Positions 1-10,261 of a stretch of 64,000 nucleotides of DNA are shown here, piece by piece. Origin of the DNA: Sclerotiophoma versabilis (lineage: Eukaryota > Ascomycota > Dothideomycetes > Pleosporales > Didymellaceae); the NCBI GenBank assembly GCA_012274445.1, contig JAAROD010000058.1, forward strand, positions 310,001 to 374,000, written 5' to 3'. The notes beneath the pieces were generated by a model, which did not search any database, was not told the DNA's origin, and worked only from the letters and a program-made list of their open reading frames with translations. The first letter of the stretch is position 1, and every line of letters begins with the position of its first letter. Made by a program: the position numbers and the translations under genes.

Positions 1-769
1 TATCAACCACGATATGAGGGTATCGACCAGGGATTCCAAGGTTCGCGCTCTACCTATGATCTTCCTCTCTCGTATCAGGTCCTGGAACCAAACACGCCTA
101 TATCAATCACAGGCTCGGATTGGTGTGCTGTCTCACCTATCGAGCATACATAGGCGAATACTTACAACGTCTGTGCCTGTGCATGTGGAGACTAACCAAC
201 CCGCCTTGAAACTCAGCGCGAAGCTCATAAGCCCGGCCATGAAAACATAGAGGCAGAATCCGCCTACTTATTTAAGTAAACCTCATACAGATCCAGAGAA
301 AGTTGGGACAGCACGAAAGAGGGGAAAACATAGCAAAAGCCAGAAGAAGCGGTAAGATGATCGAGAATGATGCAAGCCGACGTTATCGTGGTGTTTCACA
401 TGTGCTGGCTCGGCTCTTCCCTTCCTATCGCGTCGCGGCGCGCCCAGACACCGTCCGCGCCACCCCAGACCCTGTTCATCCCTTAATTGAGCCTACGTAC
501 TCGCCAGCACACCCACCTTCAGCCACAAACGTCAATCCACGTTTTTTCACCAACTCTCGACACCAGTTCAACAAACTCTGATCCTCTCTTTCAGTCTTAT
601 TGCGCATTGCGCATTGCTCATACAAACTCTCTTGTCCAAACATTGATTTAGATCTTACTACTATTTACAGTGCGACTCTTGCGAGCAATCCAGTGCCCAA
701 CAATTCACACGACATGCTACCTCGATAACCCGACCTTACTCTGGAGCCATTTGCTACAACCGCACAACC
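1..769. other. Upstream region of the Trk gene, no gene seen
   Basis: Short open frames occur on both strands but none has a recognisable domain, splice signals joining it to others, or continuing coding character. The last 200 bases are rich in C/T and CAAC-type motifs, as expected of a fungal 5' untranslated region leading into the ATG at 770. The left edge is the window limit, so a gene end could lie just outside. Confidence 0.5.
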
Positions 770-3103
770 ATGGATCGACTCAAAGACCGGTGGGAAGCTT
801 TCGAGGCGGATCATCCTAGGATCCGCAACATTGTTGAGGCAGTGAAGCCCTACGCTCCGCCAGTGAACTTCATCACGATCCACTATGCGTACTTCATTGG
901 CGTTACACTTGTGGGCACGTTGATTTTCTGGGGCGCGTCAAACCCATCAAAAAGCATCGGATGGTGGGATTGCATGTTCATGTGTATGAGCGCGATGACC
1001 GCTTCCGGACTCAATTCCGTAAACGTTAGTCAACTCACTACGTTTCAACAAGTGGAACTAGCGGTTTTAATGATGATGGGAAATCAGGTACTGGTCAGCT
1101 ACTTTACAGTTGCGTTCAGGAAACACATCTTTGAGAAAAGGTTTGAGGATATTGTGGAGGCTGAGAAGGAGAGGCGGAATGCGCGAAAGGGAGATGTTGG
1201 GGCTGTGATCGGCATGACGGGAGCAATGTTTGGATTGCCAGTCATGGGGTCATTCGGGAAGGGCAAGGCGGGAAGTAAGATGAAAGGATTGACGAAGATT
1301 GTGACGCCTGCAGAGAGACGCGCGGAAGATATACCGCCCAGCACACCGATTACAGAAGACCAGGCCCAGAAGGGGCTTTCGCCAATCTCACCTCTTTCAA
1401 GAGAAAGAAGCCCGCCACAGCACATCGGTTTTCTGGATCCCATACAAGAGCGTATGTCTCACGAAAGGCCCATGTCATCAACGACGGGACACTCCATCTA
1501 CCAGATCCACAGCCAACAGAACGTATCGAAGCGTCGCCGCTCACTGGCTGAGGAGTCCAAGCTGGACGACAGCTTCAACGTGCAGACCTTCGTCAAAGAG
1601 CAAAAGCGCAACATTGGTCGGAATGGGCAGTTCTTCAATCTGTCGTCAGACCAGCGAGAGTACCTAGGCGGTGTCGAGTACCGCGCGCTCAAATTCCTCT
1701 CGATGTTCGTTCCGGCCTACTTTATACTCTGGCAGTTATTCGGTGGTATCGCACTAGGGGCATACATGTCCGTTTACGAAAGGGAGGCTTGCGCTGTCAA
1801 TGCGCAAAATCCTTGGTGGGCTGGCATCTTCCTCGCTATCTCTGCGTACAGCAACGCTGGTTTTACGCTGCTAGATGCAGGCTTCATACCCTTTCAGTCC
1901 TCTTACTACGTCCTCGTTATCGTAACGATATTGTCGCTCGCTGGACCTGCCTCCTTCCCCGTCGTTGTGCGCTTCCTGATCTGGAGTATGTCCACACTTC
2001 TCGATCTCTTCTCTAAAGACAAGGAGTACGGCGTATGGAAGGAAGGCTTTGACTTCATCCTCAAGTTCCCGCGACGCGTATATACTAGCATGTTCCCTTC
2101 ACGGGACACCTGGTTGTTCATCGCAACCTTCACCTCGTTTGTAGTGGTAGACTGGGTTCTGATCCTTGTCCTCAGCATTGGGAACCCGATCATGGAGGTC
2201 ATCCCCCTTGGTCAACGCGTCTTCATCTCCCTCTTCGAAGGTTTCTCGATCCCGACTGGAGGTTACGCTATCGTCTCGCCATCAGGGATGTATTTCGACG
2301 TTCAAGTTTTGTGGTTGGTTGTCTTCTACACCGCAGCGTATCCACACATCATCACTATGCGCAAGACAAACGTATATGAGGAGAGATCTCTGGGTATCTA
2401 CGAGGGCGATGAAGCTGAGCTAGAACAGCTCCATTCGGCGTCCAGCTCACTCTTCGATGTCGACGCTGAGATACCGTCGTTGCCTACCGCTGAATCAAAG
2501 CAAGAGAAGACGCGCCTTGCGCCCGTAAAGTCCCTTGGTCAAGTCGGCCGTCGCGGCACTGTCTTTGTAGGCCGCCAACTCCAGCATCGCATGACGGCCT
2601 TCCAGGGCGTCGGTGTCGCTCCCATACCGTCCGCAGCGCCTGCACCGTTGAAGCGATCGAAAACCATGGACTTCAACCGCGCAACGTCCATCCACTCACT
2701 CTCCTCACACCCACCGACCCGACCTCCCTCTCTCATCAGCCAACAAGTCCGAGGCCAGCTTTCGCACGACGTATGGTGGATAGCCCTCGCACTCTTCCTC
2801 ATCACACTCATCGAGACACACCACTCCATCGAAGACCCGCGCACATACAGCGTCTTCACCATCTTGTTTGAGATTGTGAGTGGATACACGACTATTGGAA
2901 TTAGTATCGGGTTGCCGGATCAATCGTACAGTTTCAGTGGTGGCATGTATACGGGAAGTAAGATCATTATGATTTTGGCTATGTTGAGAGGAAGGCACAG
3001 AGGGTTACCTGTGGCGCTTGATCGGGCAGTTAGGCTGCCAGGGAAGAGATTGGCAGAGATGGAAGAGGAAGATGCGGAGATCAAGAGTATTTTTTCTCAG
3101 TGA
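770..3103 (+). CDS. TRK1: Trk-type potassium transporter
   Basis: Plasma-membrane K+ uptake protein of the fungal Trk/HKT family, 777 residues in a single exon. Four pore-loop/membrane units are recognisable. The glycines of the selectivity filter lie in SAMTASGLNSV (near residue 78), AYSNAGFTLLD (near 365), IPTGGYAIVS (near 500) and SGYTTIGISIG (near 705). A hydrophilic cytosolic loop (about residues 130-285), rich in Ser/Pro/Arg, separates units one and two, and a second (about 535-665) separates units three and four, as in yeast Trk1. The C-terminus carries the family signature RGRHRGLPVALDRAV. Length matches filamentous-fungal homologues. No intron or stop interrupts the frame. The neighbour on the right is a decayed region, so this is the last intact gene before the island. 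Family is certain; whether it is the TRK1 or TRK2 orthologue cannot be decided here. Confidence 0.93.
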   Translation: MDRLKDRWEAFEADHPRIRNIVEAVKPYAPPVNFITIHYAYFIGVTLVGTLIFWGASNPSKSIGWWDCMFMCMSAMTASGLNSVNVSQLTTFQQVELAVLMMMGNQVLVSYFTVAFRKHIFEKRFEDIVEAEKERRNARKGDVGAVIGMTGAMFGLPVMGSFGKGKAGSKMKGLTKIVTPAERRAEDIPPSTPITEDQAQKGLSPISPLSRERSPPQHIGFLDPIQERMSHERPMSSTTGHSIYQIHSQQNVSKRRRSLAEESKLDDSFNVQTFVKEQKRNIGRNGQFFNLSSDQREYLGGVEYRALKFLSMFVPAYFILWQLFGGIALGAYMSVYEREACAVNAQNPWWAGIFLAISAYSNAGFTLLDAGFIPFQSSYYVLVIVTILSLAGPASFPVVVRFLIWSMSTLLDLFSKDKEYGVWKEGFDFILKFPRRVYTSMFPSRDTWLFIATFTSFVVVDWVLILVLSIGNPIMEVIPLGQRVFISLFEGFSIPTGGYAIVSPSGMYFDVQVLWLVVFYTAAYPHIITMRKTNVYEERSLGIYEGDEAELEQLHSASSSLFDVDAEIPSLPTAESKQEKTRLAPVKSLGQVGRRGTVFVGRQLQHRMTAFQGVGVAPIPSAAPAPLKRSKTMDFNRATSIHSLSSHPPTRPPSLISQQVRGQLSHDVWWIALALFLITLIETHHSIEDPRTYSVFTILFEIVSGYTTIGISIGLPDQSYSFSGGMYTGSKIIMILAMLRGRHRGLPVALDRAVRLPGKRLAEMEEEDAEIKSIFSQ

Positions 3104-3776
3104 GGGGGATGTAGCGAATCGGGCAGTTGTTGGATCTGGTCAGCGAATGAAAAACGGAATCTTATCTTTGGAGTTCCCGGATGACTTCTGAAGCAATGTG
3201 ACTATAGACTCTTCTTCCCTAATAGCCATAGCATCTGAGTCTGATCAGCAAGTTCAGATATCTAAGGTGTTCACAAATCGCGATATCGGTTCAGTGTGGC
3301 TTAAACCTCAACACAGCAAAGTTGTGAACAATTCCGGCAGCAGGAGTTTTGGACTACTATGGCTTTTTATGCTCTCCTTCACGAGCTTTACCACACGAAT
3401 GTTCTTTCTTCATACGACAAAGACACATCATGATCATATTAAGAGGGCCAAACGTTATTACTAAATCCGATATCGAGCGTTGGAGAGGCCCAGTCTTGAG
3501 ACGAGGCAGCAGTCACAATCAAGGCTTGATTACATCGGGAAAGATCGATAGTAGTTTGCATGACATTCTGTCAGCGATATGTATATGCTGAAATGGGTAT
3601 CTCGAGTAGAATATTAGGCTGAACGCTCAGGTGCAGTAAAAGAAAAAACTCGCTTCTTCCCCACGCTTATAATGATAAACCAGCAAAAGCAATGAAATGC
3701 GTGTTGAATAACAACAAATGGCGGCCGATGATGTGGATGGTTTCGCTAAAGGGAGGGTAGATTGTGTGTAGTAATT
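3104..3776. other. Intergenic, no gene seen
   Basis: Contains only short frames without recognisable domains. It marks the transition from the Trk gene into an AT-richer, gene-poor stretch with several decayed genes. Confidence 0.5.
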
Positions 3777-4479
3777 CTACGGGGGTTGCTTGCTCCTGCG
3801 GCTGAAACATCCTCGAAGACCGTGGCGATGGAAAAAAGGCGGGAATAGGCTACCATTGATCTGCTGTGCAGTCGATTGTGATTGGCTAGCACCACCTGGC
3901 ACGACTGTGTGGTTCTGACCTGTCGGGGTGGCGGGTCCTGCCTGGACAGTCTGCGTGACGGTATGCGCGTTGTCCCATTGTTGACGGCGTAGCGTCTCAA
4001 CTGCTTCAGCTGCTCCTCGCGCAGTGGCGTCTTGAATGGCGCTGATGCGGTGGTCTTCATCTCGGCGCAGATCCTTTTCTTTCTCCCATAGAATATCATC
4101 GCGGAGCTGGTCGGCTCCATTGTACTGACCCTTGTGCTTCAGACCCGCCTCCTTCCTAATAACGAATATTTAGCTCGCCTCTTGTTCTTCTTCCTCGTAG
4201 TCATCGAGCAAGTAATCACTATACTCGGTGAAAGCCTGGGTCTCTCCAAGTAAGAAATCTTCACTAAGGATGATATCCGAGGGCGTGTTCTTCAGTATGT
4301 AGAAATCCAATGGGAAGCTTTCTCCTTTGTTGTCTAATCCAAATTGCCATGTCACTTTCCGTGTCATGCCTGACGTACAAGCTGTTGATACGTCTGCAAA
4401 ACTTGGCTCGACTCAGGCGTTGACGATCAGCAAGTTCGGATCCTTGCGGACGTGAAGTGGGCATCTGACTCGTTGGCAT
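3777..4479 (-). pseudogene. Retropepsin-like protein remnant with premature stops
   Basis: On the minus strand a frame around 4170-4410 reads a pattern typical of the C-terminal half of fungal retropepsin-like proteins: TRKVTWQFG, then FYILKNTPSDIILSEDFLL, then an acidic run DDYEEEEQE. A TAA stop at 4170-4172 follows. The same frame then stays open to a TAG at 3777-3779 and encodes a charged, Glu/Arg-rich segment (RKEAGLKHKGQYNGADQLRD and onwards) that these proteins usually carry after the protease-like domain. A second in-frame TGA lies upstream of the domain, near 4405. The N-terminal part (PQGSELADRQRLSRAKF, up to 4479) is in another frame. No catalytic DTG is visible. Both stops could come from CAA or CGA by a single C-to-T change. 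An intron across the TAA is not excluded (a weak acceptor TTATTAG follows it), but it would have to remove the acidic run. Confidence 0.55.
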
Positions 4480-4969
4480 GGTGCGTGAACGTATCTAGGA
4501 TTGACTGAATGGAAGGGCTTGACGGGAAAGGAGAAAGGAGCGGAAGGGTCAAATCGCAACTTGAAAGCGAGACCGCACGAAAGCCCCTTTCATAGAATCG
4601 CTCCAGCATGATCTAGGTGCGGCCTGACTCACTTACCAAGTTAGTTGCAATTAACGGGAACTTTGCATGTGGCCGCTTTTTGGGCACTGCGCACAATGGC
4701 CGTCAATTCCGGCGGTATTTTCCTGCACAATTGTAGGCGGTGTTGAAAGGGGGTACATGCCTTACTAGCGAATACCCGCTGTTGTATGTTTTTGGGGTTT
4801 CTTTTGCTTTTGGATACGCACATTCCAATCCCACACCAATGAATTAAGCAGATCCTTTAGACAACTCGAAAGTCGATACAGCATTTTATCTCACTTATCG
4901 TCCCTGTCTGCGTTTGCAATACACTTCACAGTAGCCTATCTCTGTACATCTTTGAATTACAAGCGCACA
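4480..4969. other. Intergenic between two decayed genes
   Basis: No gene seen. It contains one copy of the dispersed repeat described separately (4726-4811). Confidence 0.5.
4726..4811 (+). repeat. Dispersed repeat, copy 1 (short form)
   Basis: These 86 bases match a second place in the window, 11585-11715, over nearly their whole length: CACAATTGTAGGC, then GTACATGCCTTACTAGCGAA, ACCCGCTGTTGTATGTT and finally TTTCTTTTGCTTTT. Differences are scattered point changes plus one expansion in the other copy. No terminal inverted repeats, target duplication or open frame are apparent. It is probably a remnant of a transposable element or of a noncoding repeat family. The flanks are not similar, so this is not a large segmental duplication. 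Confidence 0.8.
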
Positions 4970-6319
4970 ATGGCTGGTTACGTAGCCTTACCAAACGAAC
5001 TTAAAATACTCATCAATTTATCGCAGAAAGACCTGTCCTGTTTGTCTCAGACTTCCAAATCCATGCAAAAGGCGCTCCTTCCGCAGCTATACAAGCAGAT
5101 ATCACTAAATTGGGAAACGTATACATCTCCCCCACGCATTTTAGGTCTCACAGAAGCTGTTCTGCAGTCTCCAGATGTCGCAGGAAAAGTGCAAGAGCTA
5201 GGCTTCTGTTGGAAAGGTTGTTTTACACGCGTCCTGAATATTGAAAAGGAACGTTGTTCTATTCCAGGAAAACCAAGGGCCAATGAAGATGCTGCGAGAA
5301 TTCAGCCTTTGTTGTGAAAAACAATGGGTAGCATAGGGCTATCCAAGGAGGAACAGAAATCGGTGCTAGGCGGCCAAGACACGCTCGATATGATGATCGC
5401 TACAATCATAGTCTATTGTCCAAACCTCAAGGTTCTCTACCTGGATTCGGTCTTCCTCAACCAGAACACGATCGATCCTTTCTAAGGTAATTCACCATTT
5501 CGTCAACTGGAAAACTGGAAGCTCAACACCTGCGCTTGCGACGCTAGAGCGGGTGTACCTTGGCCAAGACATATCATCCAGGGGTGCGACCCAAAATAAG
5601 CTACTCTTAGTCTGACTCTCCACCTGTCTTCCATTCTTCAATCTGCCCTCGCTAGAGCTCTTTTCTGCGCCACTTCCAGACCGCATAGGGATCTCTAGGC
5701 CTCCTTCCCCTCCTACCGATTGGCTAACTGCAACTCCACCAATATGCAGTGTTCGCACGCTAGATCTACATGCCTCAAGAGCACAAGCTGCCACTTTGAC
5801 CCTTCTTCTCGCGCAGACTCCATATCTGCAAAGCCTCTATTACGACTACTGGCCCTGGTCAGATGCAGAAGAGCGGCTAGATTGTATTGAGCTGCGCTAT
5901 GCCTTGGAGTCGGTCAGCCATATACTAACGGAGTTGGTTATCTCTTTCCGTCCGCTTACTACCCAAGCAGAGGACGTTGAAGAGGGCGGCGCCTGGAATA
6001 AAGACGCACAGGGCTTAGGTTCACTAATGTCCCTATCCCACCTCACCAAACTTGAAATCGCCCTCCCAATCTTGTTAAGCTGGAGGGGAAACGTTGGCTT
6101 GGACTTAGAAGACGTACTGCCCTATAGCTTGGAGGACTTCTGCATAAGAGACGACTGCATTAATTACAATGGTAACGCTTTTGATGGGCAGCGAACGGTT
6201 GAAGGAGTTCAGTCATGGATAGAAAGCAAGGTGTGGAAGAAGTGTATCCCCCTAATTTGAAACGGGTTGGACTAAGGTTGTGCCTATCAGAAGGCGATGA
6301 TTGGAGCAAAGAATTGTGA
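4970..6319 (+). pseudogene. F-box/leucine-rich-repeat-type gene, decayed
   Basis: The start (MAGYVALPNELKILINLSQK...) has the F-box layout LPxEL...I...L....L..L....K. The frame is cut by TGA at 5315-5317 and then continues without change of frame through an LRR-like stretch (IIVYCPNLKVLYLDSVFLN) to a TAA near 5485. Coding then moves to a second frame (ALATLERVYLGQDISSRG), is stopped by TGA at 5613-5615, and runs on through 5796-6260 with LLAQTPYLQSLYYDYWPWSD and LSHLTKLEIALPI, which are LRR-like. The ending in a third frame (NLKRVGLRLCLSEGDDWSKE, stop at 6317-6319) resembles the usual ending of such proteins. I therefore see two premature TGA codons (each one C-to-T step from CGA) and at least two frameshifts. 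Short introns could remove one break, not all. F-box proteins of this kind recruit substrates to SCF ubiquitin ligases; this copy is probably dead. Confidence 0.7.
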
Positions 6320-7032
6320 AACACAATAATGGATATCTGCAGGAAGGAAGAATTGGAGTTTTGGTTTGTTAAGCGGAATCCTGACCAAGAGTACAACGAG
6401 TATAAGAGTGTATGGGAAGACGCAGACAATCCGATACAATACTCACTCTAAGGTCCGTTATCTAAGTAGTGAAATAGAAGGCAGAAACTCAAAGCTTAAG
6501 CTTAAAGAGGCTGGGCTTCTAATCGTAGCGCAGCCATCTCTCTGCTTTTCTGTAGTGTCAGAATATCACTCAACAGACGTAGGCTTTGTTGCCGGAACAT
6601 ACTACTATTAGAAATCCAAACTTTGTACAGCATTTGCTAAGTCTATACTACTACTAGCGTGTATCTGCTGTTATAAGTTCTTGCAGTTCATCATGACTTT
6701 CGTGCTCTTGTCTCTATTCTCGACCATCTTATCACAAGCTTTTGAAGGGCTGTGGTCTATGTGAGTGCATGAGCCGTAGTGACCACTTGGCACAAGCAAT
6801 TCAGCTTATGTGCAAGCTTCTGCCTTAATTATAATCACAATAGACCCCTTGGCAAGCTTCATCATTCCTGTCTCAGCTTCAAGCCACTGCTGTCATGATG
6901 CCGAGAAAATTCCATCTTTGCCATCTCGGATCTGTCTCCACATTTCTCACACCATACCAATCCTATTTCCGTGCCCTTCATAATCTTGCATCTGCAACGA
7001 CACTACACTATAGACAATCGCTTTTTTCGCTC
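6320..7032. other. Intergenic, no gene seen
   Basis: AT-rich, with only short frames that show no domain. It contains a stray GCTGTTATAA motif near 6668, similar to the tandem unit at 11.65 kb but too short to call a repeat copy. Confidence 0.4.
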
Positions 7033-8169
7033 CTACATACCACCTCCGTCTATGGAACGATATATTGCATGCAGCTGCGGGTGCTCTGTAATTGGCCTGT
7101 CTTGTGCATACAATGGATCATGCTCTAGCTGATAAATGAACTCCTTTTCTGCCACCTTTCGTTCCTCAGAGCCATACTTGCCCCACCATTCCAGAAATGG
7201 GCGCTCTAACGCACGAGCGATTTCCGCCAGTCGATCCAACCTCTTATTATTCTCAGCAAATGCCGTCTCAATGTGTTCTGGGAGCTTGGCAGTTAGGTCA
7301 TGCTTGGTCTCGATCACATGTGAGGTATACTCCTCAGGCTGCTCAAAGAAGGCATCGCACTCTGCAGCAGGGCAGTTAAACGGCTTGTGTAATCCATTGA
7401 AATTACATCTTTCCATAGCTGCGATTCGATGCACTCTGATTGCCTTCCTCTGATTGGCGACATCGCAGACCCTGGCGTAGCAATCTTCGTGTATCCCCAC
7501 AGGACCGCGCCAGACTTTGTAGGGCGGAAATATATCTGGCCTGGGATGATCTGTACACAGTTGCCAATTTTGTATTGCGCTTGTGTTCGTGACTCTCTTA
7601 TTGTTGACCAGTCGCCACAGCTTTCTCTTCATTCTCCGTCTTAGGGATCCATCGCCTTGGAGAAGAAAAACAAAGACATTGATGCTGGAAGGACACATCT
7701 GACCTACTTTCCTGTAGACATCGGGTGGTAGTTGAATATCATCAGGGGCCTCCGATCGGTCTTTGTCGTCGCTCAGGATGATACTTTTCAGCTTGGGCAG
7801 TCGGTATCTCACTGTCCGCCAAAAGTCTTGGATGAACTCATCAATTCCTCCAAACGTTGTAGCCACAGCCTCTTCTTCTGTACCTCCCCATTCTCTTGAG
7901 GCTTCTCGAGTCATCCAGGTTCTCTCATGCATCCAACCAAAGTCGACATTAAGCAGCTCAACACATGCCAGGAAATCCAGATCGTACTTTGTGTGAGCGG
8001 CATAGCCGCCTCTCAGCAGCCAATGTGCATCTACATGATACCAAGCCTCTGGATCTGAGAAGAGAATCTTCTTTGCTTCAGTGCGCGTGTAGTGCGACGT
8101 GTGCATGAGTTGAAAGATTGTGGCTGGATCACAAAGCCGAAAAACTCTTAGCTGTAGCTCTGCAGGCAA
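7033..8169 (-). CDS. F-box protein with a C2H2-like finger, 5' end unresolved
   Basis: An open frame of 378 codons. It begins (L)PAELQLRVFRLCDPATIFQL, an F-box lacking only its first residues, followed by HTRTEAKK-like and LFSDPEAWYHVDAHWLL segments seen in a family of Dothideomycete F-box proteins. Near the C-terminus lies a finger-like pattern, C266-x4-C271-x12-H284-x5-H290. The body is continuous, so unlike its neighbour this gene may be functional as an SCF substrate adaptor. The frame is closed upstream by TAA with no ATG; the first codon counted here is TTG. An upstream exon joined at the acceptor CGCAAG just before 8169 (with a TTTTAAC branch-like motif) is the natural explanation, but I could not find a convincing first exon between 8170 and 8400. 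The gene may have lost its start. Residue numbers count from the TTG. Confidence 0.65.
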   Translation of the reverse strand: MPAELQLRVFRLCDPATIFQLMHTSHYTRTEAKKILFSDPEAWYHVDAHWLLRGGYAAHTKYDLDFLACVELLNVDFGWMHERTWMTREASREWGGTEEEAVATTFGGIDEFIQDFWRTVRYRLPKLKSIILSDDKDRSEAPDDIQLPPDVYRKVGQMCPSSINVFVFLLQGDGSLRRRMKRKLWRLVNNKRVTNTSAIQNWQLCTDHPRPDIFPPYKVWRGPVGIHEDCYARVCDVANQRKAIRVHRIAAMERCNFNGLHKPFNCPAAECDAFFEQPEEYTSHVIETKHDLTAKLPEHIETAFAENNKRLDRLAEIARALERPFLEWWGKYGSEERKVAEKEFIYQLEHDPLYAQDRPITEHPQLHAIYRSIDGGGM

Positions 8170-9135
8170 CCTTGCGAATTGTTAAAAGGACGCTTCTGAT
8201 AACGTCGGGTTCAATTGGTGAACATGACGTGAGAAAGGAACTGATAATTCGCCCTGGGTGGCGCAGTGGAGGCTGAAGTCGAGAGGCCTTTGCCAAATGC
8301 CTTCGGCGATCGCACGCCAAAGCATTGCCTTACTCTTCTTATCGGTCCATACGTGAGGACTGTGGGTGAGAGGAAGGATCCTTATAACGAAGCAGATGTC
8401 GGTTTGCCCGAAGTTGGTTGGCAGCTACATGGCGGGGAACTGATGGCGCGTCTGCGAGGACGCGGATCCTGTACGGTCACCAAGGGTGCGTGTGCACGTG
8501 CAGTAGTTCGACATTGCTGGGACTTTTTCCAATCCCCCACGGACTCCAACTCAAATACACTCTCCGTTCCGCGCTATTACTATCCTTGCTTTTTTGGCCA
8601 TCACGTTGACCACAATTGTGCACGTTGTAATTACAGCATAAATTCTCATGCCAAACAACTCATTACGAATTTTCAACATGGGGGCACGCGAAAATACCGA
8701 AGGAACGTTGACGCAACACAACAAAGGCTCCACCGTGCATTCCCCCGATGCAAATGAATTACCGATCGGACTCAACTACAGCTACTCCTACTAACCTCTA
8801 ACAGAAGGGATCGCAGAGCATTTCCACTTGATTCTTAAGAGGTTATCCAGCCTTTGCTTACTCCGGGATTTTCTTTGATGGCTCTGAGACAACGGCCTTC
8901 CCAACCCACCCCGCTGGAGGCCTGTCGGAAAGGTTCCACTGCGGGCAAGGATATCTTTCGAGATGGGAGAATAGATATGTCACTGAACATGAGCTGGGTA
9001 TGTATTGACCTTGTGTAACCATGAAGAGAACTCATCAAACTCATCATGCTCATTATCTTTGGCTTTTCAACTGCTCTTTAACCCTTTCAAGCAGTCTTTC
9101 ATTCCTTGTTCAATGCCCGCTTTTACAGAATCATC
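8170..9135. other. Intergenic, possible missing first exon
   Basis: This should contain the promoter and first exon of the minus-strand F-box gene and the promoter of the secreted-protein remnant. I see no other gene. The longest frames lack domains and are in poor coding context. Confidence 0.4.
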
Positions 9136-9668
9136 ATGCGAACTGCAGGTCTGTTCGTCGCTCTGGGGGCACACTCAACGTTGCCTTTGCAGAGGTAATC
9201 TGCAACCCTGAGGCACTACACTATGAGCCTAGAATCATCGCAGCCACTGAAAAGGCTGCTTACGCCAATTCCATCGACAAGCTTTGTAGTGCTGGCAAGA
9301 CCAATACGGTCATTGAAGATCGATCTGGATCGACCGTCTTTACCATTACCAGCACTGATGATACACTCGATAAAATCAACTGCAAAGCTCAATTTAACTC
9401 CATTGTCAATGAATGCGTTATCGGCAGAACCTTGGATGGCGGTATCGTGGCCGCTGGAGGCACGATACTGGACATCCCTATGCATACCGATAGTGGGGAA
9501 GCGGCGGATTCTGGGACTTCGGCATCGAAAGAGAAACAGACTACGGAGAAGCCAGCTGCGAAGAGACGAATCCATCGGGGGGAAAGCCGGTTGCATCTCC
9601 ATCGAAACCATCTTCCGCACCGAAACCAGCATAAGCACCAGCAGGAAGCTAAAGCCTTGGCTGTCTGA
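9136..9668 (+). pseudogene. Small secreted cysteine-containing protein, frameshifted
   Basis: An ATG at 9136 opens a typical signal peptide (MRTAGLFVALG), but that frame ends at a TAA at 9196. The continuation of the signal peptide and the mature part lie in the neighbouring frame from about 9170 (TLNVAFAEVICNPEALHYEP). The switch falls in a run of five G at 9165-9169 and equals the loss of one base. The mature part holds four cysteines (in ICNPE, DKLCSAG, NCKAQF and NECVIG), then a Ser/Thr/Lys/Glu-rich stretch. Near 9565-9585, close to a run of six G, coding seems to shift again into a Pro/Ser/Lys-rich tail ending before 9640. Size, signal peptide and cysteines fit the secreted, effector-like class of filamentous fungi; no known family was recognised and toxicity is not implied. 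An intron (GTCTGT...TTTGCAG) could restore frame only by deleting most of the signal peptide. Confidence 0.6.
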
Positions 9669-10261
9669 GTAAGGTATATGTGTTAGTGTTGCTTAGAAAA
9701 GGATTTGCCAGGATCTACAGGGGCATGTATACGCTTGCTAGCTAATCGTAAAAAAAATATATACTTCGAAACTATTCCTCGAATGATATTCCTTGTTTCT
9801 GGTGAGTTAACCACGTCCAATATTTAATGTCAAATGGTTCCCTCCCAACTCACACCCCAGGTGGAAAACCAGAGGCTTCATTATAGTGTGGCCAAACATG
9901 GGTCAGGCATTGGTATCGAATATAGGTTCTACGTAACTTACCCTTGACAGAACATTTAGGGAGGGGGGGCTTACGATTGACGCAGGACTATGTCACATCG
10001 CTGGAGCTCAATTGCCTAGTAAAGGTCGACCACAATGCACCGCAAAGTACAGTAGAGACACGTGTGTGTCGAGTCATGACAGTCGAGGTCAAACATGATT
10101 CCTCGCCAAGTCCCCTGACGCTACCACCTTGAAGTGATACTCACTGCGCAGCGTACCTTCAGCATAAGCTGAATCGAGCCTTTTCTCTCTTATAATCTGC
10201 TTTTATTGAATTAACGTGAAACTTGCTAGCTGATTGCCTCTTACTTCCAGCTCTTCAGAGT
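9669..10261. other. Intergenic, no gene seen
   Basis: AT-rich, with no domain-bearing frame and no structured repeat. Confidence 0.45.
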
